64,000 nt of DNA from Candidatus Thalassarchaeum sp. (GTDB lineage: Archaea; Thermoplasmatota; Poseidoniia; Poseidoniales; Thalassarchaeaceae): contig JADHRW010000003.1 of NCBI GenBank assembly GCA_016777225.1, positions 124,001 through 188,000 of the forward strand, given 5' to 3'. A program made the position numbers and the translations under genes. This document shows, piece by piece, positions 43,101-54,700 of the stretch. The notes beneath the pieces are model-generated. The model saw nothing but the letters and a program-made list of their open reading frames with translations. It had not been told where the DNA came from and did not search any database. The first letter of the stretch is position 1. The number at the start of each line of letters is the position of its first letter.

Positions 43101-44394
43101 TAAAATGAAGTCTTGAAGCAGACGGCGCAGGTCCAGAGGAGGATAATTCACCAACTTGTATTGGAGTCTTTGCCGTATCAATAATTGTATTCCGTTCAGC
43201 TATAACATCAAAACTACCCGTTAACCAAAGTCCATTCCACCCGCCGATAGGACCAATTTCATTATTGTGAATGTAAGCCTTACTAGACTGAACTGTAATT
43301 CCTGAACGTTCACCTACTCCTGAAATATCATTATTATGTAATTCGACATTTGCACCATCATAAACAGTAATTCCAGAACCACTATCAGTTGTAATCTCAT
43401 TATTACCAATTTCAATAGTAAAGTCTACGCCTTGAACTGATTTAATACCATTAATGTCAACTCCATTACAGTTGACATTAATATCTGAATTAGTTAGACT
43501 TCCTGAAGAACTAACTAAAGCAAAACCATAATCTCCAGTATTTACAGTTGCATCATTAATTTCAATGAATGTGCCCTCTGCCCATAGTGTTGGGCGTCCG
43601 CCGTCATTATTTCCACAACCATTATCGGTACCAATGAAAAATGGAGAATTCATCACAAGAGGGGAAATCTGAGTCCCTGAACCATAAATCTGAACTGCAG
43701 AACCACCAACGCCACTTTGGTCATCATTTCCTGCAACATAAGTGCCTCCTTCAAAAATTGGTTGAGCGAGATTTGTAGTTAGGACACTACTGGTGTTTAT
43801 ATTTGTAAATCTCATTTGAGTGAGAGTAGGTGATGCACCATCAATAACCATAGCCCCATAACGCCATCGATTAATAGAATCAATATAGTAAGGAATCCCC
43901 CAAGCATCTTCGAATGTGATATGCCTAAATCCAGTCTCTGATAAATCAATAGAGCTGCGAATTAACATCCCTTCAAAGCAGGATGGGTCTTCTACTTGAA
44001 TTTCTTGAGTTCCTTGCTTCATACCCTTACATTCACCAATTGCACTAGAGTTTGATGGTTCAGTCCACCTAAGTGTGATTTTATTGGCTAAACTGGCATC
44101 ACCAGACGCTCCACAAGAACTTACACCTGCACAAATATTTCCACGAACATCAAGGTATGTCCCATTAGGGAAAATAACTGTAGTGCCCGGTTGAATAATT
44201 AACTTAGCTCCGGAGGCAATTGTTACATCTCCAGTAAGTTGGTGAGTACCAGACCAAGTTTCAGATGTGGTGATAGTTCCAGAGGTTGTTTCATTGTCTG
44301 CCATAACAGGCGTTGCAGGGCCAACTAAAGCAATGAGAATGCTCGAGAACATTAGAAATACAAGGAACGAACTTGTTACACGACGCTTTGACAT
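40186..44394 (-). CDS. Giant beta-helix/Ig surface protein with C-terminal anchor
   Basis: A 1402-aa exported protein. The signal peptide (residues ~10-32, ending TPVMAD) is followed by a right-handed parallel beta-helix of the NosD/pectate-lyase type (~35-620; repeated GITVYDGANVELHNNDISG-like turns). Near 715 it has a calcium-binding-type motif DGIDNDGDLTIDGNDLDCD. Three Ig/PKD-like domains (~800-1130) and one more beta domain follow. The C-terminus has a transmembrane helix (IMGIIAIVIIGLLGGVFVYFF) and an acidic tail ending GWIWDENSNEWIEDPNY. A polysaccharide-binding or structural surface role is likely; no catalytic residues can be named. Confidence 0.8.
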   Translation of the reverse strand: MSKRRVTSSFLVFLMFSSILIALVGPATPVMADNETTSGTITTSETWSGTHQLTGDVTIASGAKLIIQPGTTVIFPNGTYLDVRGNICAGVSSCGASGDASLANKITLRWTEPSNSSAIGECKGMKQGTQEIQVEDPSCFEGMLIRSSIDLSETGFRHITFEDAWGIPYYIDSINRWRYGAMVIDGASPTLTQMRFTNINTSSVLTTNLAQPIFEGGTYVAGNDDQSGVGGSAVQIYGSGTQISPLVMNSPFFIGTDNGCGNNDGGRPTLWAEGTFIEINDATVNTGDYGFALVSSSGSLTNSDINVNCNGVDINGIKSVQGVDFTIEIGNNEITTDSGSGITVYDGANVELHNNDISGVGERSGITVQSSKAYIHNNEIGPIGGWNGLWLTGSFDVIAERNTIIDTAKTPIQVGELSSSGPAPSASRLHFTNNTVSVNSPGTCSSFKYWDGDYTCPAVSIFRSGVTLYDNEFDLGGDADGIRAIGGLMDVQRNTWSIPGTGAVIRNYDSGFANTQQYGSLGFFSLNTWNGIQSAYNITKSSVTVQSEFIPSAPPGEFPVILDWPDQEAWPANGFQGAIIPTPISECANCDNLTPINFPLAMSMDNNSTVFTFANLSNVDTSKIFIKSQPTQYAVQVRRAEMVRFQTLVDGMTVENTNVLIEDALGNDLYSLYTDQNGYTPWFALASDSHLDFRGLSGGDNPDGFADDEYEDSCSDGIDNDGDLTIDGNDLDCDYSAGTRELSRYFYTAYRFGFGYARSDFVVQDATYQDTINLFNSGPSVSVVQDDGHSFRKIVNFTGSAHDGQLAGFYATDELAQWDQKGYIHSIEVRDPFTSEWSSAGLATDSSDAEAGTVTRFNHPFNSWYYSFDMSDYQENDYTFEFRSFDGIDYSPIISRTIKLNAVPPLLTVSSPSAGSTWSDGTVTFEGTAYDQYGCPNDCSQDVGEVYFYISGPNFEGTTPTSGGADWSWTWDFSGQPRTVGEYTFTIWASDSDFCLSVIDECEAVTMSLTIDNSNSAPFVSLLSPQDGQRLSMADNMIEGVSRDNDGSVSRVDITVRDIYNGDIVVHQQSVTEFEANGGWSTDWDPTILQHDFEYEIDVRSYDGYDYSEMTTITVVADNPSDAGNNQPVFNSDGWSQEIILYCEISSQSQDRCTKGIIDLNEFFSDMDLGEELILSVYDDPSTDATSDDNYALVINVGQDGIAVYDPISMFFYDSDMDSWTLENVVFMATDPHGSREIAIPMTFTVIGINFEINEPEVTVIEDGETIIFSGVGLPGKTVTALINQVPANNTIVADDSTWTLGIASSRFSDGPVTPVFRYVGDDYSSEVKISVGTPDEGLSFAIMGIIAIVIIGLLGGVFVYFFVEIEDEENSEGSSDDSESTEGWIWDENSNEWIEDPNYKS

Positions 44395-44471
44395 GTTTTG
44401 CCGTATTAGAATATGGATTTAATCAATTTGGGAGGTCGTGCAGAACTCTAAGTTGTTGAAATATCATTAAT

Positions 44472-45704
44472 CTATGCAATATTGAACGAAAATGCCACTT
44501 CCTGAGACCATTTTACTGCATTGAGACTACCATATCCTGAATGAGAATCATGGACATTATTTTCAAAATTACCCCTATCACTAGAGGTTGCCAATGATTG
44601 CTTAACTTTCATCATCTCATCTTCATCAATTATATCATCAGCACCAGCAATTTCATCACCAAATTGCTGAATAATTAGCGCTAATGCACCGGTTACAAAT
44701 ACTGTTGAGTCACTAGTTCCGGACGAGTATGCATATGGGGAAGATAGACTACTAGAGGCGGTAGAAAATATATTAACACCTGGAGCAATGACTTCAGGTT
44801 TTTGATTGGGATATTCTCTGATTGTATCAGAATAAGGATCAATCGATGAACCAAAGGCACTGCTACCCCATACATATCCAGATTTAGATATAGCACCGAC
44901 TGAAATTACTCCAGGAAGGCTGGAAGGTTGAGAAACGTCATTTATGTTTAAATCAAGCCCAGTATTTCCTGCAGCGGCAACTACAAATATTCCAGAATCA
45001 AGTGCTTCTTGTACAGCAATATTAGTTTGTGAATTAGATGAAAAATTCGATGGCTGACCACCTAGACTTAATGAAATAATATCAACTCTTTGGGTAATTC
45101 TGCACCATCTAATCGCCTGAGCTACACGCTCACCTGAACCAGATGATCCTTCATCATCTAATGCCAAAGCCACAGAAAGGTCCACTTCGGGAGCTGCCCC
45201 TAAAAATGTCCCATTCGATATTAGTAAACCAGACATTAAAGTGCCATGAGAATCTTCACCAACATCTCTTACTTTATCGTGTTTTTCTTCAACAAAATCT
45301 CTAAAACCTATTAATTCTTGATGAGAAAAATCAGGATGCTCCATATCGATACCTGTATCTATAATACAAACATGAACTCCTTGACCCAGATATCCTTCAT
45401 TCTGCAGTTGCCTAATTCCTGTATCCTCGTAAGCCCATTCAGAGTCGGGTAGAATAGGTATCAAAAGGGCACTAATCCATGGCCAAGTAGCTATTAGTAT
45501 AACTGTAGATACAGAGAAAATAATAGCCCCATTAGGCCAAAGAATTTTCTTCATAGGGCCTATTGGCCAACGTAATTCACGTGCTTCTTGATCTGTTAGT
45601 CCATAATCAGCACCAGGGTATCCAGGCGCAGATTGATCAATAACGGTCAGAATTCTATGATCATCTGGTTCGGGGAGTAAATCCAAATCTTCTAATGATC
45701 GCAA
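44472..45704 (-). CDS. Membrane-anchored subtilisin-like serine protease
   Basis: A 410-aa S8 protease of type II topology. A cytoplasmic N-terminus (~1-56) is followed by a transmembrane helix (about 58-85) and the extracellular catalytic domain with Asp116 (CIIDTGID), His153 (DSHGTLMSG), oxyanion Asn247 (AAAGNTG) and Ser331. The serine motif reads SSGTSDSTVFVTGALAL, departing from the usual GTSMAxPHVAG. There is no recognisable prodomain. It starts with TTG, supported by GGAAGGT six bases upstream, and lies 74 bp downstream of aglB, suggesting a surface-protein processing role next to the glycosylation enzyme. Confidence 0.87.
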   Translation of the reverse strand: MRSLEDLDLLPEPDDHRILTVIDQSAPGYPGADYGLTDQEARELRWPIGPMKKILWPNGAIIFSVSTVILIATWPWISALLIPILPDSEWAYEDTGIRQLQNEGYLGQGVHVCIIDTGIDMEHPDFSHQELIGFRDFVEEKHDKVRDVGEDSHGTLMSGLLISNGTFLGAAPEVDLSVALALDDEGSSGSGERVAQAIRWCRITQRVDIISLSLGGQPSNFSSNSQTNIAVQEALDSGIFVVAAAGNTGLDLNINDVSQPSSLPGVISVGAISKSGYVWGSSAFGSSIDPYSDTIREYPNQKPEVIAPGVNIFSTASSSLSSPYAYSSGTSDSTVFVTGALALIIQQFGDEIAGADDIIDEDEMMKVKQSLATSSDRGNFENNVHDSHSGYGSLNAVKWSQEVAFSFNIA

Positions 45705-45754
45705 TTATACACCTTCCCAGTTCATGGGCAGAGATTTCACTTAAGAATCCCTGT

Positions 45755-45779
45755 TCAATAATTATTCAACAATATTGTT
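45755..45779. promoter_or_regulatory. AT-rich palindromes between aglB and the subtilase gene
   Basis: AACAATATTGTT (45768-45779) is a perfect 12-bp palindrome right at the aglB stop, and AATAATTATT lies just beyond it (45757-45766). They could terminate aglB transcription or serve as the promoter/operator of the TTG-started subtilase downstream. Confidence 0.35.
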
Positions 45780-48700
45780 CAGAACGGTGCACCAGGACGC
45801 CTTGAACGACCTTTCGTTAGATATAGGAGAATTAAGACCAATCCAAGAACTAAAATCGGTGCCAAAATATCAGTACCCTCGTCATCATTTGTTGAAGGAG
45901 AGCGTACATCGATATTCCAAGCACCTATGAAAATTCCATCTGACTCATGCCAAGAGTCATCATCAATATTATCTTCGCCGTATACGCTTGAATTGATATC
46001 CATTACCAAATAATATTGATCAACAGAAATATCAGATAAATCAAACAAGAAACTGAACTGCCTTTCTGATTCTGCACCTATATCCATAGTTGTGACAGTA
46101 CTAACTGATGTGGGGCTATTACAAGATACGTCATTACAAAGAGTCGCATTAAGTTGGACTTGCTTCGCTTCAACCAAACCTACATTAGATATTACTGCGA
46201 GATATGTAATCATTCCACCAGCCTCAGGTTCACCACCACCTAATGCTTCAACGCCTTCAATCTTCAGGATAGGTTCTGAACTTCGTATTTTAATTTCAAT
46301 TGTTTCATATGAATTTCCAACCTTATCTGTTGCTGTAACATATATTGAGAACTCCTCATTAGATGAGGTTTCAGGTGCCACTACAGTAACACTGTGAGTT
46401 GTACTAACAAATCCACCAAGAGTATGAGAGGTTGGCCCTGTTCTACTCCATCCTTCTGGTAACTCTGAGTCATCAAATTCGAATTCATACTTATCATCGC
46501 CATTTCCAGCATTAGTAAATTCAATTGGTACTATAATTAGCTCACCAGGAGAAACACCGTAGACTTCTGCCATAGGATTTGTTAACTCAAAGCCATGCAA
46601 TTGAGGGACTCTAACTGTTAATTCATGAGTCTCCTGATATCCATCTTGTGTAGAAATTAGAATCGTAATCATATGCCCATCTTCAAAAGCACGAGCGACT
46701 GATTGATTTGCAGGTGTTACTCTAATGTTTAAATTATCAAATGTTTGAACATTGTCAAGACCAACTTCGAACTGAGCTGAAGTACTCCAATTTGAACCAT
46801 TACTGAATTCTAATATCCATTCTGAACTATCAGAACCTGATACGATACCTCCAACTGTGTAAAGATCGTAAGGTTCATGACCTAAATATTCGATTCCAAG
46901 TATGAATTCGACCGGCACAAAACCATCTGAATCGTCAACTACAAGGTCAATATCATCCATAGAGCCAATATAAGACTCATGACCTGATGTTAGATTTAGA
47001 GTTTGAATCGAGATATCATGATTTGAAATACGATTATACAACAAAGTCAAAACTGGAGATTCTTGACCAGAATATACATCAACTCCTTGACCCGCTACAT
47101 ATTCCATGAAGATTCCTCTTTGTTCAATTTCGAAATCACTTGTAAATTGTACATTACCGTTAGGGAGAAGAAGATTTAAAGATCCACTTTCATCAACATC
47201 TTGTAACCATTTCATTCCGAATCCAATATCTATAGTGATATATGAATCTATAATTTGTCCAACATTATTTGATAAACCGTCATAATCTAACCATTCAGTA
47301 TCAACATCTAGTAAACCACCTCTAGTTAGTTCCATATCTAGATTACCGCCTTCCATTACATCTACATCTAATAATCCCATGATTACCAAATCTTGAGTAG
47401 GTACACTAGCACTTACAATCCACAGACCAGGTTCCAACTGAGCAGACCATTCCCCTGACCAACCATCTTCATCAGAATTGATAACAGGATTTACTATATC
47501 TCTAACTAGTCCTTTAGTTGGTATTATTGAGAGGATTATATCTTCTACAGGTATTGAAGATATGCCTAAGTCATAAGAAATATTACCATATACATCCACC
47601 AAACCTGCTGTCAGTTCTAGATCAACATCATTAGGAGTGTCAGATAGTGAAATACTTTGTTGTATACTTTCGAATCCATCATAAGATGTGTTGATTGCCC
47701 AGATTGTATTTGCAGGAACAAATAGCTCCCAATTACCGTTATCACCTGAATCAATGACTATTTCTGATAAATTATCATTTGAGAACACCATGTTGACACC
47801 AGTTATTCCTTCAGCAATATTTGATTCATTATTATCATTAAGATCCCAAAATACAGTACCAGCAAGAGAAACAAAGAAATCTGTAGTTAGATTGTAGTGA
47901 TTTTCATCACCAACTTCCGCAACAATTGGATAATCTTCTACTAACCATCTCTTACCTGAGTCAGTATAGTTTAGAGAAACTATCCAATTACCGGATACTA
48001 AATCAGTAGTTGTAAAACCAGTAGTATTTGTTGCTCCTATGCTGAAAGAACCAAGGCCATCGCTTGATTCAAGTGTTAAACTAATACCCGATAATGGAAC
48101 ACTAGAATATTCTTCAGATAAATTGAATGAAACTTCTGCAAGTTCGCTTGTTGACATCTGCAAATCCGTAGAAACAGTATCGGAATTAACAGAGATTAGT
48201 GTCCTGAGACCTTCTTTAATACCGTTATTAACTATTTCAGTAGTAACTATCCAATCGCCTTGAGCAATGAAATCTACGACACTACCATTAATGTCGGTTG
48301 TTCTTGAGAGTATCCATCCATTCTCAACATTTGTTAGTCTTACAAGTTGTTCAGATAGTACTCCTCCGCTCTCATTAGTGAAAGTCATACTTACGCGCCA
48401 TTCAGGATCAAAACCAATTGAACGATGAATAGTCGATGAATCCATTCCTACTTGTACATCTACGTCTCCTGTCATAATTCTAGTACCAAATTCATCTCCT
48501 TGGCTAGCATCGGATATTTCTACAGAAATACGATAAATTCCTGGTTCAACAGATACATCTGCATGACCAACACCATTCCATTCAGTAGCATTAGTGTTTA
48601 TTTGATAGTCTAAACCACCAATTAGCGACAATAAACTGAATCCATAAGTTACAGATGTACCATTAGTGATATTATTATCTCCAGTATTATCTAAGAAGAA

Positions 48701-51700
48701 ATCCATGGACAATAAAGAATCTTCTGGATAGATTAAAATCTCTACATTATTTTCAGCATTACTTATATTTGTTGTATTTACACCAGATACAAAGTTATCT
48801 GATTCGACAGAAAAATTCCATGTACCTTTTGGAAGGACCATATCAAATGCCCCGCCATCGTTAGACTGAGCCCGCCATGTAACATCATAATCGAGGTTTG
48901 TCGCAATAACAGTAACTGACTCCCAGCCACCAACATCTGTATTGTAGTAATTATCTGCTCTATTGATGCTGATTGCACCATTGACTGTTTGACCAGGTCG
49001 AGCTACCATTGTAATCTCATCCATACCTGTTTCAACTGTAAATTGTGTACCATTAACTAATTTCAAATTAGTACCTAGTTGGGCAATTGCATCAACTACA
49101 GAACCCTCAGGTAGAATTATTGAGAAAGTCCCATTACCTGAAGTTTCAATAGTTGTACTAAAATCATCCCAATAAAAGACAATAGGCACTAACTCTAGAG
49201 TTTTAGATACCTGAGTTTCGTTAGATGGATCGAATATTTCATTTGCATCCTCATTAAAATACAATGTACCAGTAACAACTTGGCTGGTGTAGAATTCATA
49301 TGTTGCTGATAAATCTTCATCACCAATTACTATTTCTTCCCATAGTTGTTCTGTTGAAGATAGAGTATTGCTCAAAATCCACGTACCGGGTAAAAGTTCT
49401 ACATAATACTCATTAGTAATTGAATCAAACTCAGCATTTACTGGTTGACCGGAACCATTCTTCAAATTTAATGTCAAATTCAAATCATTAACTAAAGTGT
49501 CCGAACCATTGACATCTCTTAGTAGTTGGAATGTTAAATCTGACATATTGAATACCGGAGATGGGAAAACAAACTCTGAGGGGTCATTAGCATCAATCAG
49601 ATACTCGACATATATTTCAGAAAAGCCATCATTATCTACATCAATCTCTGCTATATATTCTCCTGGCATGATGGGCCCAAATTCTATTCTAGAACCGGTT
49701 AACTCATCATTGTCCCATGTTAAATCCGGAGAAATTAAGCAAGGAGCATATTTGACATCTTCACAATCATAAATTGCCTCGGATGCATTATGGTCACTGG
49801 TCCTTAATATCACAGAAGACATTATTGGATTACCTGATTGATCAATGAGGTTTCCTGTAATTGAACCGCCATTAATATCAATCTCTGTAATGGGGCCAGC
49901 AGCACCCTGTGTTATTGTATATCCATCACTAATTTCAATTCGTGTATCATCATTGAAAATTACCGCTACATCATAATCACCCGGTATAGCATCAACTATG
50001 TGGAAAGTACCTGGTTGTACCATTACTCCACTAAAGATACCCATTCCTGTAAATGTACCAGTACCATTAATAGTCCCATAATTTATTAATTCGGAATCAG
50101 ATGTGTCAGTAGAGAATACTCCTGAACCAATTAGAGTTGCTTGGACTAGTTTTTGAGTAAAAGATGCAACACCATCTGCAGTGAAACGTCCAGTTGCATT
50201 GGTAATACCATTTAGAAGATATTTGCCATCTGATTGAAGACATAGACTTGAATTTTCAGGCATTGTCTCATTTACGTCGCAGTCAACTAATTCTGATACA
50301 TCATCATTAATTACACCATCGATTATTCCCTTACCTGCAAATTCTCCCTCTCCATTGAGACTATGGTTATTGAATACCGTTTGAGTATAGTTACCTGTAA
50401 AGTCAGTGATTGTAGAAGTAAATTGAGTAATAACAGTACCTTCGCCAGTGAATGTAACTTCACCAGTTCCTTCAAATCTAAGATTTTCTCCTTCTATAGA
50501 ACCATCTGAAGTAGATAGAACATATGGGTCAGCATTAATCACATCCCATGAAGGGGTGAGTTCGACTGTTGCATCATCTAGAGAATCTCCAGCAAACAGT
50601 TCGGAACCAGACCAGACCAATCTACCGGTAGAAGAAGCAGGATCAACATTAATCGAAGCTGAGATGATAGATTCACCATTACTGTGACCATCAGCACCTG
50701 AGATATTTACAATAGTCTCAGATAACCAAGTAGAGCCTGAAACGTTACCTAAAATACCAGTTATTGGATTTAATATTCTCGTATTAATTGATTCGCTTTC
50801 GAAGATATCTCCGAGCGATTGACCAACATTAGTTGTCATAATTTGAGTTCGTGCAGAATCTAAGTCAGATTCTCCATAGAATGCTGTGACACGGATTTTA
50901 CCTGCAGGTACAATGAAACTGTATTCTCCATTTTCATCTGCATCTGTAGTTCCTATTGGAATCCAGTAAGTCCTCTGATCCCTATCAGTAACCTCACCAT
51001 TGATTTCAATCTCATCTCCACTGAATGCATCGCGCTCAATTAATATCTTTGCATTTGGAACTGGTCCTATACCGTCTAATTCAACTGTACCTTCAACAGT
51101 AGCTCCACTGTAGTATTTCATTACCTTAACCTGAGTATTAGCACTGCCTATACCAAGATTTGTACACTCAGAATCTAATTGTTCATCATCTTCATCTAAC
51201 TCACAATCTGGTTGATACCAATTTGATAGAGCCATGTGATTCATCATAGCACCAGGAAGTGGATATGCGTTCTCAAGATATGAACCAGGAGCCCCTGATG
51301 TATAGAAATGAGGGGCTGGTTGCTCTGCATCACCAGGAAGTCCGAGAGTAGAAGTACCATATCCGACATAGATTCGTGCCACCATAGTGTCAAAGAACTC
51401 TGGTTGATGTTGGTAATCAATGTCAACCATTCGAATCATATCATTTGGATCCTCCATAGCACCTGACTGTTGTCGAATAACATCATTCAAGTATTCCGCT
51501 TCATATTGAGCAGAAGTACGAGGAATTATTTGTCCATCATCACCTCTTTGTGTTAGATACACAGAACTAATGTATGTTTCAATATCTAATCCAGATAATC
51601 CAGTAGGTGCATGGAAAATACCTGTAGTTTGACCTTGATGGTAATTGTAATCTTCGTAATATTGTCCTCCAAGAGGATAAAGACGATTATCGACTGCGAA

Positions 51701-54700
51701 ATATCTAATTTCATTATTTCTTGATATTGTTTCACCTAATGGACCCTCATAATTCTGAACATCATATACTAAATTGGTCGATATATCATGATACAAATCA
51801 TTCATACCGCTAGAATCGAATATTTCCATTAATAATGCACGGCTTAATGCAAGTTTAGCGTTAACACGATGCAGCCCAGTTGAAACGTCATCATAATCCT
51901 CGATTAAATCAGGAGTATATCTGTACCCTGCAATATCATAGTATTGGATTACTAATTCTCCTTCCTTATCATGTCCGTCATCATATCTATCTAGTTCAGA
52001 AACAGAATTTCTTGCATCATTGAAGCTCTCTATTGCTAAAGTTTCACTTACTACTTCAGAAATTACTTCACCATCTTCCAGAACTAACCATGTTTTAGTA
52101 GGATCAGGAATTCCATTAGATTGTAGACTGTAGCCAGTTAATATCTCAAACTGTCCGTCTACTGCAACTACAGACATAGATCTGTCTAAAACATCTTCTG
52201 AATCACCCGTTGCAAGGCGCATAATAGTATCAAATTCGTTGTATTGTTCATCAGTCATGTGACCGTCTAGTAGTAATGATTGAAATTCCTCTGTGAATCC
52301 TGCACCATCATTTGATCTTCTATCTCCCTGAGCCAATGTAGCTATGAATAATGAAAGTGTATCTTCTTGACTTGCAGATAATAGCATAGCTCCACTATTT
52401 GGGATACCTGACTGGAAATTGTCAGCAACTGTCGGGTGCGCACCTTGAGCTAGTGCTTGGAAACCATAATCCCACCATGATACAAATGCAGGACGTTCTG
52501 AGAAACTAACATCAGTATCTTGTTCAGAAAGCCATTCATAGGCTATATTCCAAGAACCTGAATTAAAACCAGGACCAAAAGTACCCATATACCATAAATC
52601 ACCATTTGCATCGTAGTTCTCGCTGTTAAGAAGAGAGAATCCAAGAATTTCCTGTCTTAAAACATCAGGAGTAATATCATGAATTGCTTGGTCAACACTT
52701 GAAGCAGATGCTTCACCTCGTGGTATACCTGAATCAATACCATAGGTGATATGTTGAGAACATACTAACATCAGGACAAGAATAATTGCTGGCACACCAG
52801 GGTGTCTCTTTGAAGCAGACCAATTAGCCCAAAAACGAGTTTTGGGAGTAGCAATTCCTGATTTTCTCCATTCTTTAGCAAACCCTGAGAAATTAGCATA
52901 ATTCCACATCATTGCGATTCCAATACCGCCTACTACGGAAATTGCAGGTGTAGCATTGAATATGAAACGGCCTGCTGACCAAGCCATATAAATTGCAATT
53001 AGAACCCATAATCCAAGAAGAATATGACTTTGTTTTTCTTTTCTGGCACCTCTCCAAACTAACAAAACGGCAACAAAAATTGCGATCAAAGAAACAATTG
53101 GTCCATATGATGCGAAAAGAACACCTCGACTTGGAGCCTGGGCTTCACCAATAGTTCCGAAAATCTTATTCTTAGAGAAATAGAATCCACCAGTAAACAG
53201 TACATCCCAACCATCATAGATATTTAATGATTGAAGTGTCCAAAGTACTGCTAAAATACTTCCCATTAAAACAACTGTACTGCCAAGTACCAAAAGCCAT
53301 GGTCTATCACGATATGAAGAAGAAATCCATCCTAATGCGAATGTAAATCCGATAATATAGAACATTGGTTGGAAACCACTTGGATCGAATAATAAGTTTA
53401 GTTCGGGCCAGCAATAGAACGGCAACGGGATTACAAATGCAGTTAGCATCATTTGTAGAGAAGCAGCAGTAATAGGTAGACTGTCTCTTCTTCTGAACAT
53501 ATTGAAGAAGATTTGGAATGCAAATGCAATAAATAAAATTCCAGGGCCATAAACGAAACCTTTCCATCCGAGTGCAACAATTGCAAATGATACACCCGAA
53601 AGTGTAGCATTAGCCATTACCTTAGTATTCTGTGACCACATTTCTCTAATTCCTGCTATTATGTAAAGTGGACTCATACTAGGTGTGTTGAATAATCTCT
53701 GGTTAGTAATTTCATTCATTGCTTTGACCCAGTAATAAAATGCAATCGCCAAGAATAGCATAGCGAATGCATCGTGGTCTGCAAGTCCAAATGTAGAGTG
53801 GCCAATATGACCAGGCATTAAAGCAATTAACCAAGCAGCAACAATACCTGCCATGTTACTGTGTAATTTCCTAGCAAGACCAGCGATTGGAAGTACAATT
53901 AATGCACCGAATATAGCAGGTAAACCTGCAACACTCCACCAAACAGATGTTTCGAGAGACATACCAGTTAACCAAGAAAGAAGAAGTCCTCCTAGAGCTA
54001 ACGACCATGAGAAAAGTGGTGGACGTGGATTTATTGCCACCATAGGATATGCCCTATCTGAATCTATAATCAGATGACTTCTTTCGGCAACAACATAGTC
54101 CACTACACGCTTCATGTACCAAGGATCGGAACCTCCAGACAGATCCCAGAGACCCGTTCCAGCCGCATTCATTGCAGGTAATACGTTCCATCCTGTCCTT
54201 ACTGCTAAAGCAATAAACAGTGCGAAACCGACCATTATCCCATATGAGTGTTGATTCCACCATTTGCGGAATTCTGAATGTTCTCTTCGTGGAGATACAT
54301 CACCAAATTTACCCCTTGCTGCAATCATTATACCACCAACATTCAACCAAAATACTAGTAGGAACCAAGTAAATAGTCCAACATTGTCGTCGGTATTAAG
54401 AGTAGAAACAGGTAATTCATTTCCAATTTCTTGTAAGTGCGCTAATGTGTACATAACCCAATTTAATGCGACTATGGTACCTAATACATGCCATCTCTCT
54501 GAATGACAGAATGAGACGAATATCACAATAATTGTTGCAAACATAGCCCAAACAGAACCAAGGTAATGGTGATTTTCATAGGAAGTAATATCATCAATAG
54601 TTCCTAGCCAAATCAATGGTATCAGATTTACTACAAACACTACGCTAGCTGTGATTATACCAACATTAGGGATAATAGTGGGTATGTCTCTAAACCAAGA

